DNA from: Dolomedes plantarius
Lineage: Eukaryota > Arthropoda > Arachnida > Araneae > Dolomedidae
DNA: 64,000 nt
Direction of reading: 5' to 3'
NCBI GenBank assembly: GCA_907164885.2
Contig: OU015490.1
Span: 94,466,372-94,530,371, forward strand
This document shows, one piece after another, positions 30,971 to 43,378 of the stretch. Each line of letters opens with the position of its first letter. The first letter of the stretch is position 1. A program made the translations under genes and the position numbers. The notes beneath the pieces are model-generated. The model saw only the letters and a list, made by a program, of their open reading frames with translations. It made no database searches and had not been told where the DNA came from.

Positions 30971-33900
30971 TTAAATATGATAAAACAAGCCAGTGTGCAG
31001 CAGAAAGTTAAAAAGTGAAGGGTGGGGATATTCTCCCAATAAAACATTAAGACTAGGCGAAAAGGAATTAAAATACTTTTGATAAAAATGTTTCAGACCT
31101 CTGCAGTCAGTTAAAAGATGGAGAATGGTCAAGATATCCCCGCAAAAATCGCAGGATGGAGCATTTTCATTTAACAACAAGTGGACATGAGTCAGACGAG
31201 TGTCACCAATTCGCAACCGAGTTAAAAGGACATTTCTTTTCCTATTTACAAGTGGAGACCATGATGATATAGTAGGTCTAATTGCGCACAGCTTATTCGA
31301 AACCTGCGAACTCCAGTGTTCTTGCCAGTTTGCATATATTGATTTCTTGACGGCCCGATTTATGTCACAATAGGGTATGGGCTCATTTACTGCGTCAGAT
31401 GGGGTTTTTGCAGCTTCATCAGCACGTTCATTGCCCTTGATTCCCACATGGCTGGGAACCCAGCAAAACAAAATACTATATCCGCGACAAGCCAGACGAT
31501 GCTTCAAACTGAGCACTTCCGAAATGAGCGGGTGGCTACTATCAACCGATTCTAAGGCTTCCAAGGCACTTAAAGAATCGGTATAAAGGATGAAGTGTGT
31601 GGTCATTTGACGGGATATGTATTTTAAAGCTTCACGAATGGCTATTAGCTCAGCAGTAAAGATGGAAGTTGAAATATGTAGGCTACGGTTTATAACATCT
31701 TTCCGACACACAAAAGCGTAGCCCACATGATGCGCTGACTTCGAGCCATCGGTATAAATATCTATATATCTAGAGAAAAGGGCACGATGCGCTGCAAAAA
31801 ACTGTTGGTAGATGTTGGCACTGGTATTAGTCTTACTGAACCCAACAAATGGACGCAAGTATGAAAACAGAGGCGTTCACCAGGGAGGAAAAACAAACAT
31901 TGGTGTTGACCTAATATCAACCCCGTCTAGCTCCGAGTCGCGCAGAATAGATCGCATGCGCAATCCAAAGGATGGGTCGCAAGAAACACGATGACTATAC
32001 AAAATGTCAAGTTGGTGATCGAGTATGAGATCGTGCAACGGATGCGAAGGATGGGACAGAACGCGAAAGTAGTATTGAAGCGAAAATTTACGACGAATGG
32101 AATCTAAGGATGGTTCTGAGTAAGTTACATACAGACTTTCCACGGGTGAGGTACGAAATGCACCTGAACATATGCGGAGACCCGCGTGGTGCACAGTATC
32201 TAAGCGCTGTAAAACCGACTGCCGCGCAGACCCATAAGCCGGGCAACCGTAGTCCAATTTAGAGCGGATGACTGCTCGGTAGATACGCAACATGGACGTG
32301 CGATCCGCACCTCAAGAAGTATTTGACAGTACCTTTAGTAGGTTTAGGGATTTCTGGCACTTCTTCCGAATATGGTTTATATGAGGAAGGAAAGTCAGTT
32401 TCCTGTCAAATATTACGCCTAAAAACCGTGCAGAGTCCACAACATTTATTCGGGATGTTCCAAGGAAAACTTCTGGGTCTGGGTGAAGTCCACGTCGCCT
32501 GCAAAAGTGCACACAGCAAGTTTTCTCCGTGGAAAAGCTAAAACCGCTTTCGCCACACCACTTTATTATCCGATTTATAGCCGTCTGAAGTTGTCGCTTA
32601 ATAAAATGCATATCTTTCCCCTCACACATTATTTGCAAGTTATCGACGTAGAGCCAACCATTAACTGCAGGAGGTAAATGCTGTAAAATGGCATTCATCT
32701 TAAGTGAGAAAAGGGTGACACTTAGCACACTCCCTTGAGGCACTCCTTCCTCTTGAATAAAATTGTCAGATAAACTTGATCCAATACAGACATTAAAATT
32801 ACGCGTGGCTAAAAAGTTTTGAATAAAAATGGGAAGATTCCCCCTAAAATTTATATTGTATAGATCCCGCAAGATACCGTATCACGATGTACGATCGTAT
32901 GCTTTTTCGATGTCGAAAAACACCGAAACCATATGATTTCTCCTGACAAAAGCATTCCTAACTTTGGATTCTAGACCGACGATGTTATCAATCGTCGATC
33001 TACCACGACGAAAACCACTTTGGAAAGGTGAAAAACGGCCGTTGCTCTCTAGTACGTGGACAAGACGAGCATTGCACATTTTTTCCATCACCTTACACAT
33101 ACAGCTGGTAAGGGCGATGGGTCGGTAGTTGGTAGCATTCGTCGCATCTTTTCCAGGTTTAGGGAAAGGGATAACAGTTGCTTTGCGCCAGGACATAGGG
33201 AACGTATGAGAATTCCATATTCTATTGTATAGGTGTAGTAGGTGTATTAGAGAATCCTGTGACAGATGAGAATGCATATAGTAGGAAACTTCGTCTGGCC
33301 CCGGGGAGGAATTTTTAACTTCTCGGAGGCAGCGGAGAAGCTCAGTCATGGTAAAATCGCAGTTATAGGGAAATGTGGTTTGAATTTTGAAACGTAGACG
33401 ACGGGATTCAGCGCGCCGTTTATAATGCAAGAAAGGGCAAGGGTAAGAATCAGCACAGGAAGCGGCAGCAAACTGGCGACCAATGGTGTTAGCGATATCT
33501 AACGGCAAACCGATATCGACACCATTCTCTTTCAGACAGGAAACAAACAGCTCACTGTAAATCCCCATTGCTCTTCGCTCGAGACCATAACTCCTTAGAA
33601 GTAGTGGACGTGGAGATGCTAGAAACATACGTTTCCCACGACTGGCGCTGACTACGGCGACGCACTCTTCTAGCGTTCGCCTTTGCTTGTTTGAAGGCAA
33701 TATAATTGGTGGTAGTTGGGTATCTGCGAAACATATTCCATAATTTCTTTTGTTTCTTTATGGCATTCCGACATTCTTCGTTCCACCAAGGCTTACGGTG
33801 TTTTTGAGGAAAGGGAGAAGATTTAGGAATAGACATATCGGCTGCCCGCACGATTATATTCATGACGGTGTCAACCGCATCATCAATGTTACCATCAACC

Positions 33901-34644
33901 ATGCTCCTTGTAATCACAGCCTGTGAGGTGAACTTTTCCCAGTCAGCCGCTTCAAAGATGTATCGGCGTGGCCGGGACGGCGTAGGACCATTGGTATCAC
34001 CTAAAAAGGTCACAAAAAGTGGAAAATGGTCACTATTTCTAAGGTCATTTCCCACGAAAGTTCAAAAAGGGTAGGAGCGATGGTGAGAAGATGGCTAGGT
34101 CGATGCTATGGAAAGTGGGTGTCGGCTCGTGGAAGTATGTTTCCTCTCCGTTATTCAAGAGGCAGAGACAGTGGTCGGACAGCAACTGTTCTATCTGCCG
34201 TCCACGAGAGTTGGTATCTTTACTTCCCCAAAGCGCACTATGACCATTAAAGTCACCTATCAGAATAAAAGGTGAAGTCAGCTGATTGACTAAATCGTCT
34301 AAAAGGTTCTGAGCGATGCACTCATTAGCTGGCAGATAAACAACGCAGATGCAGATTAGACGTCTGATATGGATCCGAACAGCTACAGCTTGCAAGGTGG
34401 TATGCAAGGGGACAACGGTGGATGGATAGACTTGGGAAGTGAAGATAGCTACACCTCCCGAAACTCTCTCACCGGCATCGTTGTCTTTTCGAATACAATG
34501 GTAGCGACGGATCTTAGACGTATCAGTGCACTTCAGGTATGTTTCCTGAAGTGCAACAACCGTGGGGTTGTGTTCAGCCACAAGGGCCTTCACATCGGAA
34601 AGGTTAGGGCGGAAGCCACGGCAGTTCCACGAAACAAGAGCCAT
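30971..34644 (-). pseudogene. LINE ORF2: endonuclease, RT, RNase H
   Basis: N-terminal APE-type endonuclease: SWNCRG, LQETYLK, IGDFNGHSALWGS, NSDHFPLF. The RT domain carries NSSPGPDEVSYYM, YRPIALTSCMCKVMEK, DIEKAYDRT, QGSVLSV and the catalytic box as Y-V-D-N, so the second Asp is lost. RNase H: YTDGSKS, TAELIAIREAL, YTDSLSALEAL and GNERADEAAK. Frameshifts fall near 34050 and 33575; stops fall near 32880, 32305 and 31868, at positions where Trp or Arg is expected. The element is complete in length but dead. Confidence 0.9.
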
Positions 34645-35905
34645 TATGGCAAAGAAAGAGAAGGAGAGACCGGTTGGCCTCTCCCTGTGGGTTGAGATAA
34701 CATGCAACCTACGGAAGGAGGAGTTACAGGCTCCTCAAATGTTACGTCATGGTCCGAGTCATCGGACACATACAATTTTAAGGAATTCTCCTCAGAGAGG
34801 AGCTTCCGGAAAGATTGAGGGTTTTTATAAATAAGTTTTTCGTTTTTGCTTTTCCTAGTAATGCCAATGCATTTCCTAGGAATTGCTATTTTCTTTTTAT
34901 TCGGGTATGGAGGTATTGGTGCATCAGTGGTAATATGATAGGAACATGACTGCTGAGATTGGTTGATTTTAGAGCTGGAATGTTGGGGAGACCGTCTGCT
35001 TTTAGTTCCACGCACAGAAAGGGAAGTCGCAGGTATAGTTTTAGCTGGTATAGGCTCGTCTGTCTACGTGTAAGCTGAGCACATAATTTTTTTGGTAGCG
35101 GCAACAGAAGCATACGAGACACCGACTCTGGGGCTCCAAGCTTCTACCTGTTTGAGCGCTTCTAGGTAAGATATATTATTGTTCGCCCTGACAGTTTGGA
35201 TTTCCTTTTCAATTTTCCACTTGGGACATGATCGTGAGTAAGAGGCGTGGTCTCCTTGGCAGTTAACACATTCAGCTGGTAAATCACAACTTTCTGATGC
35301 ATGATCACGCTGGCCACAACGTGCACAGACCATGCAACCACGACACGATGCTTTCGAGTGTCCAAAACGTTGGCACTGAAAGCAACGGAGAGGGTTCGGC
35401 ACGTAGGGTCTGATGGGGCATCGAAGGTTCTTTCATTCATTAGCTATGAGACATCTTGGAAGTTCAGGTGTGTCGAAAGTCCGGATGAGATGCTTTGTGG
35501 GAAGTATTTTCCCATCCCGACGGATGTTAATTCGACGAACACCAGACACAAGTTGGTCTCTCAAATGCTCCAAGATCTCCTCTTCGGATGTATGCAGCAT
35601 GTCAGGTTCCGAAATTACACCTCGTGATGAATTCAAACAGGCATGTGGAATAATACTTACAGCCATGTTGCCAAACGCTTCGACTTTTAATAACTGTGAA
35701 GCTTGTACTGCAGTCGTTACTTCTAAAAGTAGGTCACCTGAGCGTAGATTTTTAACGAATTGAACAGTTCCAATTAAACCATGAAATGATTTTTGAATGA
35801 AGAAAGGCGACACCGTACTAAATGTACCTTCCTTTCGTTTTATTATGAAAAAACGTCTGATGAGAAGATGATTGATGAGAAGAAAAAAAAAGAAGAATTA
35901 TCCAT
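34644..35905 (-). pseudogene. LINE ORF1: RNA-binding Gag-like protein
   Basis: A possible start is at 35905; the conserved part begins with GTFSTVSPFFIQKSFHG near 35830. FVKNLRSGDLLLEVTTAVQA is the conserved RRM-like section of I/Jockey ORF1. Three Cys-rich knuckles follow (CFQCQRFGHSKASC, CARCGQRDHASESC, CVNCQGDHASYSRSC; 35200-35390), which bind the element's RNA. Frameshifts occur near 35850, 35420 and 35070. It ends in a TAA that shares its last base with the ORF2 ATG. Confidence 0.85.
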
Positions 35906-36757
35906 AAAAAAGGGGGAAAGATTAAGTTCTCGGCGGCACCACCCACCACGGAGCCCAACAAGGGGATGCAAATACTTGCACCAGTGCTCACCGAGAACTA
36001 TACGCACACGAAACGACCATAAAGCAGACCTCCACCCTTAACGAGACGCCCAGAAGCCGAAACGATAGCTTGGTTCCTAGCCGAAGACAAAGTCAGCGAC
36101 CAGCCGATTGGTACATTAGGGAACCACTAAGTACCTCCCGTTTACCCGAAGCGGGGGCCAAAGCAGTGTGTTGGCCAACCAAAACTGACCCTCAACTACC
36201 AGGATTCCCTTTTCCGGGAACACGGGTCTCCACGCACGGCAAACACGTGAGTGATAAAGACCCCAATAGTAGCAAGAAGCAACAGAACGGCAACAGCTAC
36301 TAAAGGGGTGCCCTCGCCTCCAAAAACAAACCACATCGAGGGAGAAAACAAAGAAAAAGTAAAGGAAGAGATGAGAGGAAAAAGGAAAGGAGAGATAGTT
36401 CGCTGGGGTACCTCGGGATTGCGACACCCGTGTTTACCTAAAGAAGGTAAACCCCCTGAGGGGTCTTTTGACAAAAGGGTTTAGCTTCTTTTAGTAAATG
36501 TACTATAGATTGCTATTCACTAAAATGTTTCCTTCGAGTTCTACATTTATTAGATGGCACCATAATGATAAACCTTTGAAAATGAGAACTCTAAATCGCA
36601 TGAATGACCGAATAAAAAACCCGAATGTTTTATTTTCTTTCTACAAATAATGTTAAATATTTTGAATGTGCTATCTAAATAGAAAATTATAAATTTCTTT
36701 TTTTCATGAGTAATTTCTATTTTTTCACAGTTGAAAGCTGAAAATAAGATTCCGTAC

Positions 36758-36824
36758 CAATCTTCGTTTCTTTGCTAGTCTTCCTTCCATAAATAGGAAC
36801 TGTAGGATAAAGGCGCAATGTCTC
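36758..36824 (-). CDS. P450 K-helix exon
   Basis: A 67-base exon encoding ETLRLYPTVPIYGRKTSKE and TKI plus one base. It is bordered by an acceptor TTTTATAG and a donor GTACGG. ETLR is the ExxR motif that holds the haem pocket together with PERF. It lies only about 265 bases from the LINE insertion. Confidence 0.9.
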
Positions 36825-37411
36825 CTATAAAAAGAGGACAACAAATTGAAATGAAAGTTAATAAATGTCAATATGACGAAACAATAATTTCAATGAATTT
36901 ATAATATCCATTGAAGACATTAAAAAACATATGAATCAATATTAACTAAAATACACTGGCTTGCAAAACTCGAGCAACAATAAGTTATTCAACTGCCACT
37001 TTTCATTGAATTTATCTCGACGAGAAAAAAAATACAAAAAAAAGTAGTCTGGGAGGTTTTGAACCCATGCGTAAAATCAAAAGAATAAAAAGTACAGAAG
37101 TAGTAACATTGCGCTAGGTGTCATAAGACAGAAGGGTAATTGGGAAAGTTTAAATAAAGGAGGAGGCTGACCTAAGTTGTCCTTTTGAGCACCTTGATCA
37201 CTGAGGCAAGCTTCGAATAGCATTTGTATGCCCAGAATGCTATTTCAGATGAGTTCCTCTGGTAGCAGAACGAATTCATCTGTCAAAGAATTTTTCAACT
37301 ACTCAACAGTTACCAGTGGGTCTGTTACCACTAACCATCTTCCTACAACATCCCATATGTGTTTAATGGGATTAATGCCCGAGTAACGGAAAATCAAATC
37401 CATTTGTAATA
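36825..37411. other. Intron sequence with a faint Tc1-like trace
   Basis: Around 37300-37400 the minus strand reads GINPIKHIWDVVGRWLV, which resembles the N-P-I-E-H-x-W part of a Tc1-type catalytic domain and appears very old. The younger Tc1 at 37412-38812 is inserted beside it. Confidence 0.35.
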
Positions 37412-38812
37412 CACTCATGGACAAAAAAATTAGCGCACAAAGAAATAATTGCGGTATCGTAACGAAACTTGCAATGAAGGTACATGTCGGGGAGATATAC
37501 AAATGATTAGAAATGCAGCGTGATTGCGCATTACGTATAGCCGGTAGAGGGCGTTGAACATCGTACTCTGTGGAGTATAAAACAGGTAACCAAAGCTTGT
37601 TTGAGTGTGCTGAATCATTTACAAAGGAAGAGCTGAGATAGAAATACCATTACGCCGTATTCGAAGACAATATAAGCAGTTGTCGCATTTTGAGAGGGGG
37701 AGAATCGTCGGGATGATGGAAGCTGGGTGGTCAGCTAGGCGAGTAGCTCGTCAATTAGGCCGCTCTGATTGTGTTGTGAGGAGGTGTTGGGACCAGTGGA
37801 CCCGAGAGATGTCATGTACACGAAGACCAGGCTCAGGACCCCCTCGAGAGACCAGTCGTCGAGAAGACCGCCACATCGTAAGAAATGCACGCGTACAGCC
37901 AACTGCTTCATCGGCCGCCATCCAGGCACAGGTAGCACCTTCACTAGGGGCCTCTCGAACCATACGAAGGCGCCTGGCTGAAGGACAGTTGGCATCGCGG
38001 CGCCCATTACGTGTGCTGCCCTTGACGCCCACCCATCGACGCCTCCGTTTGGAGTTTTGCCGCGCAGGAGGAAACTGGACTGCAGCGGAATGGAACCAGG
38101 TCGTCTTTAGCGACGAATCCAGATTCAATCTCGGCAGTGATGACAATCGTGTTCGTGTGTGGAGAGCCCGTGGTGAACGCTTCAATCCTGCCTTTGCTGT
38201 ACAGCGACACATCGCTCTCACAGCTGGTGTGATGGTATGGGGTGCCATTGCCTACAATACACGGTCACCCCTAGTATTGTTCCGTGGCACCATGACAGCC
38301 CAGCGGTATGTTCATGAAATCCTGCAACCACATGTGTTGCCACTCATGCAACGGCTCTCAGGAGCCATTTTTCAACAAGACAATGCTCGGCCTCATACGG
38401 CAAGGGTGTCACAAGACTGTCTCCGCACTGTTACTACCCTTCCTTGACCTGCCCGATCCCCAGATTTGTCTCCAATCGAGCATATCTGAGATCATTTGGG
38501 ACGACGAGTTGGGCATCCCACGAGTTTGAACGAACTAGAGGCAAGGTTATAGCAAATATGGAACGAAATGTCTCAAGACATCATACAGAACTTGTATGAC
38601 TCAATGCCCGATCATATCGCATCGTGCATTCGCGTTAGAGGGGGTCCAACGGAGTATTAACTCCTCTGTTCTTTTGCCTTTTTCTCTGAAATAAATTATC
38701 CTTTTTTGATTTTCTTATCATTTACTTATATCAAAGTAGTCATTACGTATGTAAAATTTCGTTTCATTTTGATTACTCCTTCTTGGTACGCTAATTTTTT
38801 TGTCCATGAGTG
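37412..38812 (+). mobile_element. Tc1-like transposon, full length, well preserved
   Basis: Ends CACTCATGGACAAAAAAATT are inverted copies across about 25 bases and are flanked by TA (37410-37411, 38813-38814). Size is 1401 bases. The transposase reads almost continuously, so it is one of the better-kept Tc1 copies here. Confidence 0.9.
37649..38660 (+). pseudogene. Tc1-like DD34E transposase, few lesions
   Basis: Coding begins at an ATA where a Met is expected (37649; PLRRIRRQYKQLSHFERG follows). The next ATG is at 37680. The paired HTH region has GWSARRVARQLGRSDCVVRR and the GRPR-like box is GSGPPRE. Catalytic residues are in VVFSDESRFNL, FQQDNARPHTA and ARSPDLSPIEHI. Stops at about 38446, 38488 and 38548 replace Trp, Trp and Gln codons. 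The C-terminus is RVRGGPTEY, ending at 38660. With only start loss and three nonsense changes it died recently. Confidence 0.9.
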
Positions 38813-38814
38813 TA

Positions 38815-39752
38815 TATTCTCTTTTTCCAGAGTCTTCGCAACAGTTGTCGGGCGGCTCGTGGCTAAATCGTTTATAAGGGTTGGAAGTCGATGCCTAGTA
38901 ACGGACGCACATGGGGCAGGAATTTGTGGCTATAGTAACGTGCAGAGGTAACAGTACCACCGTTAAATGTTGTTCAGCCAACAAAACGTCTCACCTGACC
39001 TTAACAACTCAGCCGCAATATCGATAAATTTCATTCATCTTTGCGTTGTTGCAAGGTGATGCAGCCTCTCTCTAAGTGAGCAGCCGACAAGGGTCATTGT
39101 TGAGGATGTATCGACTCTTGACATTATATAGGACTTTCCCCCTCCCTGCCCTAGTGTTCTTTTCGTGTGCACTTTGCACTACAGTAGAGGGTGGAGCTGA
39201 TGACCATGTGTAAACGGTTCACAACGTAAAGGACGGTGGACTAACAATCCATCTCGATGGAGTCGTCTGCTTTTGTGTGACCTTGCCGTGTAACCTTGCC
39301 TCCGAAACTGCTTTGCAATGGCTGCTACTGTCCTCGGAGTTCATACTTTATAATTTATAAGTGGTCCTCCGTGGCCATTGTTTTTAAAGGCCGATCTCCT
39401 CGGGCTTTTCTCACATCTGTGTTTGTCTTTTGAAACGACGTTCATGCCCTGGGGATAGCACTAGGGCCGAACTGAGCTCGGCGGCTCCCCTCATGAAACA
39501 TCGTCTTTCCTCAGGTTTCCCAATGCTTCATTCTTATATTGTAAAATGGAATGGGGTCTACCGTAAAACAACTTTAAGTCACTATCCTCATTACTTACTC
39601 CTCTGGTCTAGTTAAAGTCACAGCTCAACAGACGTACCTTAGAGAAATGCTGCTGTGGTAGGCATTTTTCCATTTTGTCAATCTGTTCGCACTTTCTAAT
39701 TACTGAGGTCCTTTTTCATTCTAAACAAAATTATTTCATAATACTACTAAGT
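38815..39752. other. Intron sequence, no feature recognised
   Basis: Moderately GC-richer than the surroundings (38830-39560), which may mark an old unrecognised repeat. No coding motif or element end is identified. Confidence 0.35.
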
Positions 39753-39753
39753 A

Positions 39754-41289
39754 CACTGGTGAAATAAATTAAGAGAATTTGCATATTTTATCGAATTTCA
39801 AAAAAAGAACTGAACTGAATGAAAAACCACTGCTTCTAGACAAAAATGCATATCTTGTACGTCAAATACGTAAGCGTACACGTGTGTGTAGGCCGAGTCA
39901 GTAGAGAAAAAGGTTTTATAAGCGCACATATGTTAAGACGCATTTCTTTCGCTAGCACACCTCGGCGAATTTCTTGGTGTTATTTTACAGCAATCGGTTA
40001 ATTTCAAATTGTAACAGTAAAAATGAGTAACCACCAACGTTTAGATGATGGAATGAGGTGTGGAGGCTCGAATTGTGGGGAGCCTTGAAGCAGGCCAATC
40101 TAAAGTCCAAATTTGTAGAGAGAACAATTTAACACCCTGAGTCGTGTGTAACTTATGGAAACAGTTCAAGGATAACGGATCCATCGAGAGAAATCCTGGG
40201 CAAGGTCGACCAAGAGCCACGACGGTCAGAGAAGATCGCCATTTGTCGATTATAGCGAGGAGAAACAGGATTGCTACAGCTTCTCAGCTCTCTCGTGACT
40301 TGTATGCAGCCACAGGAAACCGTGTATGAAGGGTGACTGTTTCCAAAAGACTTCATGAGAGAGGGTTGTTTGCAAGAAGACCTGTTGTTTGCGTCCCGTT
40401 CACTTCTACGATCAGGAGAATCCGTTCATCACGGTGCAGAGACCATAGAGATTGGAGTATGGATCAATGGGCGACCGTTCTCTTCACCGATGAGTCCCGG
40501 TTCAGCCGCAATACCGATTCTCGCCATACGTTCATATGGAGAGAACCAGGGACCCGCTACCTACCCTCCAATGTCTGCGAAATCGACCATTATGGCGGAG
40601 GAGGTTTAATGGTCTAAGCAGGCATCCTATTGGATGGCCGCACACCTCTCCTTGTCTTTGAAAGAGGCACTGTGACTGGTGTGAGGTATAGGGATGTGGT
40701 CTTGGAGCCCTATGTTCGCCTTTTCAGGGGAGCAGTTGGCCCTGGGTTCATTTTAATGGACGATAACGCGAGGCCACATAGAACTCTTCTGGTCGACGAA
40801 TTTCTAGAGAGAGAGAGGATATTCGCCGGATGGATTGGCCAGCTAGATCTCCAGACCTTAACCCTATAGAGCATGTCTGGGACGTTCTGGGTAGGGCAAT
40901 TGCAACTCGCAACCCCCCTCCGAGAACCATCCAGGGAATGAAAACAGCGTGGCTGAACGAGTGGAACCAATTGCCACAGGAAATGATAAACTGCCTTATT
41001 TCAAATAAGAAATCATGCTGCGAGACCTGTATATCTGTAAGAGGGGCCGATACCCCCTGTTGACCCATCTATCAACCCCATTTTTTTGTTTTTTCTGCAA
41101 CCGCTGTTTCATACCTTCTGACTCTAATGAGTGTTATGCACGATCATGCGTGTGTATTACAATTATTGAATAGTTATTTGTTTTTTATTGTATCTCTGTA
41201 TGCACATATCAAATTTCATTAAAATCGGTACAGTAGTTCTAGAGATAATCGACCAAGTCTGCAAATTCTCTTAATTTCTTACACCAGTG
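39754..41289 (+). mobile_element. Tc1-like transposon, full length, TA-flanked
   Basis: Ends CACTGGTG(A/T)AA(T/G)AAATTAAGAG are inverted copies bordered by TA at 39752-39753 and 41290-41291. Size is 1536 bases. The element at 21085-21753 is a 5'-truncated relative. Confidence 0.9.
40023..41063 (+). pseudogene. Tc1-like DD34E transposase, frameshifted
   Basis: Starts MSNHQRLDDGMR. RVWQLWKQF-type HTH sequence, GRPRATT, LFTDESRFSRN (first Asp), FILMDDNARPHR (second Asp) and ARSPDLNPIEHVWDVLGRAI (Glu) are present. A frameshift near 40840 separates the last Glu from the rest, and stops occur near 40080, 40138, 40327 and 40616. It ends RGADTPC TGA at 41061-41063. Confidence 0.85.
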
Positions 41290-41902
41290 TATTTCTGATG
41301 TTTCGTATGAATGATTGTCGATTATCAATGATTTTTTTTAAACTAACATCAGTAAAACACATTTTTTACTCGTATATGAATAAATATAGGTGAAAATGTA
41401 AGCTATTTTATAAATACTCTTTTCATAAAAAAATGTACGTACAATCTTATTGAGAAAAGAAATTAATATATATGAAAATATTTAAAGTATTGGATTTAAA
41501 TACTCAGTTTCTTAGAAATTGAACATACGAATAACTACTACATTTCAAATATGTAAATTAATTTTCTATTAAAGCTTTTATCTCCTCCGAAAAATAAATG
41601 TCTGTGCAATAGGATTTTAGTATCCTTCGTTTGACACTTTATTGAATTTCCTGTATGCAATAATAGTTGGTTTTTCTCATCTTAAGATGGGAAAGAGGTT
41701 TGATAAGATTGCAATATAGTCTTAGAAAGATGATTAATTTCAGTCGTCAAATAATACCATTAAAGATATTTGGCTATGGAATTGTCTAAATATGTGTGGT
41801 AGTAAATATGAAAACTGTCTTAACTTTTTGATAAATTTTATCAAATAGTGAACTAATCCCGAGATGAAAATATTCTTTTAATTAGATGCCCAAATATTTT
41901 AC
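41290..41902. other. Intron sequence, no feature seen
   Basis: AT-rich; nothing recognised up to the P450 exon at 41903. Confidence 0.4.
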
Positions 41903-42067
41903 CTTTATAACACAGTCCAAGTACTTTAACTCGAGTATATTTTCATAGGTTACGTCTCCCACTGGGACTACTGACAGTATTTCTTTCAAGGCCTTTTCCT
42001 GTACATCTGGATGATGTCCCAACAAATGGAGGCACCACATCATAGTTACGGATACCGTATCGTATCC
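41903..42067 (-). CDS. P450 I-helix exon
   Basis: Starts after TTTTTGCAG with GYDTVSVTMMWCLHLLGHHP and continues PDVQEKALKEILSVV and ELKYLDCVIK before the donor GTAAAATA. It is in phase 0 at both ends (55 codons). The Asp-Thr pair is the oxygen-activation site of the I-helix. The preceding exon supplies the Ala before the Gly. Confidence 0.9.
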
Positions 42068-42803
42068 CTGCAAAAATTAATTTAATTATAACGATAGTTT
42101 GCAAACTTTATGATATGCGTACATTTAAAAGATGTGACGTGGTTATGGACATTACGCTAGAATTTTTTTTCTTAACTTAAAAATATTTTTAGTTAAGAAT
42201 ATTACTTTTGTAAGTATTATTTAATATTCTAAGAATTTTTCTTCGAAACAATTAGGGATCGAAATTTCAATAACTGAAAATTATGCACTCATTTTTCAAA
42301 CGCTTATATCGATATCCAACTTAAAAATATTTATTTGCTAATCTGAGATTCAAGAATAATGAGAGAAAAAATATCTTTACATTAACATTTGGACTGAAGA
42401 TATCGGCTTTCAACAGATGTCACAAGTTTTTCTATTCTCTATTGCTGTAACTTTGTTCTCAACCAGGGTTTCTAAGAAATCAAATCGCAAACAATAAAAC
42501 AGAAATAAAAAATTTAAACCTGGACTAGTAATAGAAAGAACCTAAATGGTTCTCATACGTGCAACCCATTGACAATAGATCCCGACACAACACATCTCCG
42601 GACAATCTGAATAATGAGTGTGTCTAAATGTCTCTTGGATGCCAGAGCTAAATAATTTGGAATACACATGAGATATCATTGCTAGCATTCGATTAACTTA
42701 GTCCAAATTGAATCCAAAATATTTACTTCATTCTTCGAAAGAAAACTCTATGGCGATGGGGGAAATCGACGTTTGAGGGCTTTGGACCTATTTTTGAAAA
42801 TCT
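42068..42803. other. Intron sequence, no feature seen
   Basis: AT-rich intron DNA between the P450 I-helix exon and the LTR retrotransposon at 42808. Nothing recognised. Confidence 0.4.
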
Positions 42804-42807
42804 CACT

Positions 42808-43243
42808 TGTAAGGTATAGACAAGATTCGATTCACAAGAATCGAACTTTTGAGTGAATTAAAGAAGCTGCTTTAGATATGCTAATTTCGGCATACGCGCT
42901 TAGTATAAATACCACGCAGCGTCATTAAGAAAAAGGGAGAGGTTGTTAAGGTTGAAAAGGTGTTATCCTGCGCTAGTGCTTAGCGGGCCAGAAGTTTACG
43001 TGGCAGTACCGCTGGTTTGACTTACTGTTCGTGAGTATAAAAATATATTGTTCTTGAAAGCTGTGTTTATACATTCTGTACAAGTAGTACGCATGCTTAT
43101 TGCTGTAAAAGCCAATTATATGTGCAACGAATTCAATAAACATTGTTTCATGTATAAACTGTGTTTGCTTCAAATTCAAATAGAGTGCCACTTCAAATTA
43201 TATACACCCAAGTCTGGGTAGAAGTGAGCATAGAAACTCTATA
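42808..43243 (+). repeat. 5' LTR with TATA box and poly(A) signal
   Basis: Starts TGTAAGGTATAGACAAG. TATAAAT at 42904-42910 is the likely promoter core and AATAAA at 43135-43140 the polyadenylation signal. It ends CTCTATA before the spacer base and primer site. Confidence 0.85.
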
Positions 43244-43244
43244 C

Positions 43245-43255
43245 TGGCGCCCGAA
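43245..43255 (+). promoter_or_regulatory. tRNA-Lys primer-binding site
   Basis: TGGCGCCCGAA, eleven bases complementary to the 3' end of tRNA-Lys, directly downstream of the 5' LTR. It is the usual start of minus-strand DNA synthesis. Confidence 0.8.
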
Positions 43256-43378
43256 AGATATATATACCCTGGTAGTTAGCGTTACATTTGTAACGAACAA
43301 CATAATTGAAATTAAAAACTGTGTACTGTGTACTTATATTGATAAAATTGTTGCAAGTACTTATATACTATTTAAAAA

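Larger units (their letters stand above)
30664..36479 (-). mobile_element. Full-length I-superfamily LINE with 13-bp target duplication
   Basis: A non-LTR retrotransposon on the minus strand. TTTAGCTTCTTTT flanks both ends (30651-30663 and 36480-36492). The 5' UTR starts ACCCTTTTGTCAAAAG at 36479, and the 3' UTR ends with ...CACCATTAAACCC and a short CCAACCAACC tail. ORF1 and ORF2 overlap as TAATG at 34642-34646, consistent with coupled translation. The endonuclease, reverse transcriptase and RNase H domain order places it in the I superfamily; the clade is not determined. It lies in the P450 intron, in the same orientation as the gene. Confidence 0.9.

Noticed and set aside
37751..38248. 165-aa minus-strand open frame
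   Set aside because: It is antisense to the well-preserved Tc1 transposase and is open only because of that gene's composition.
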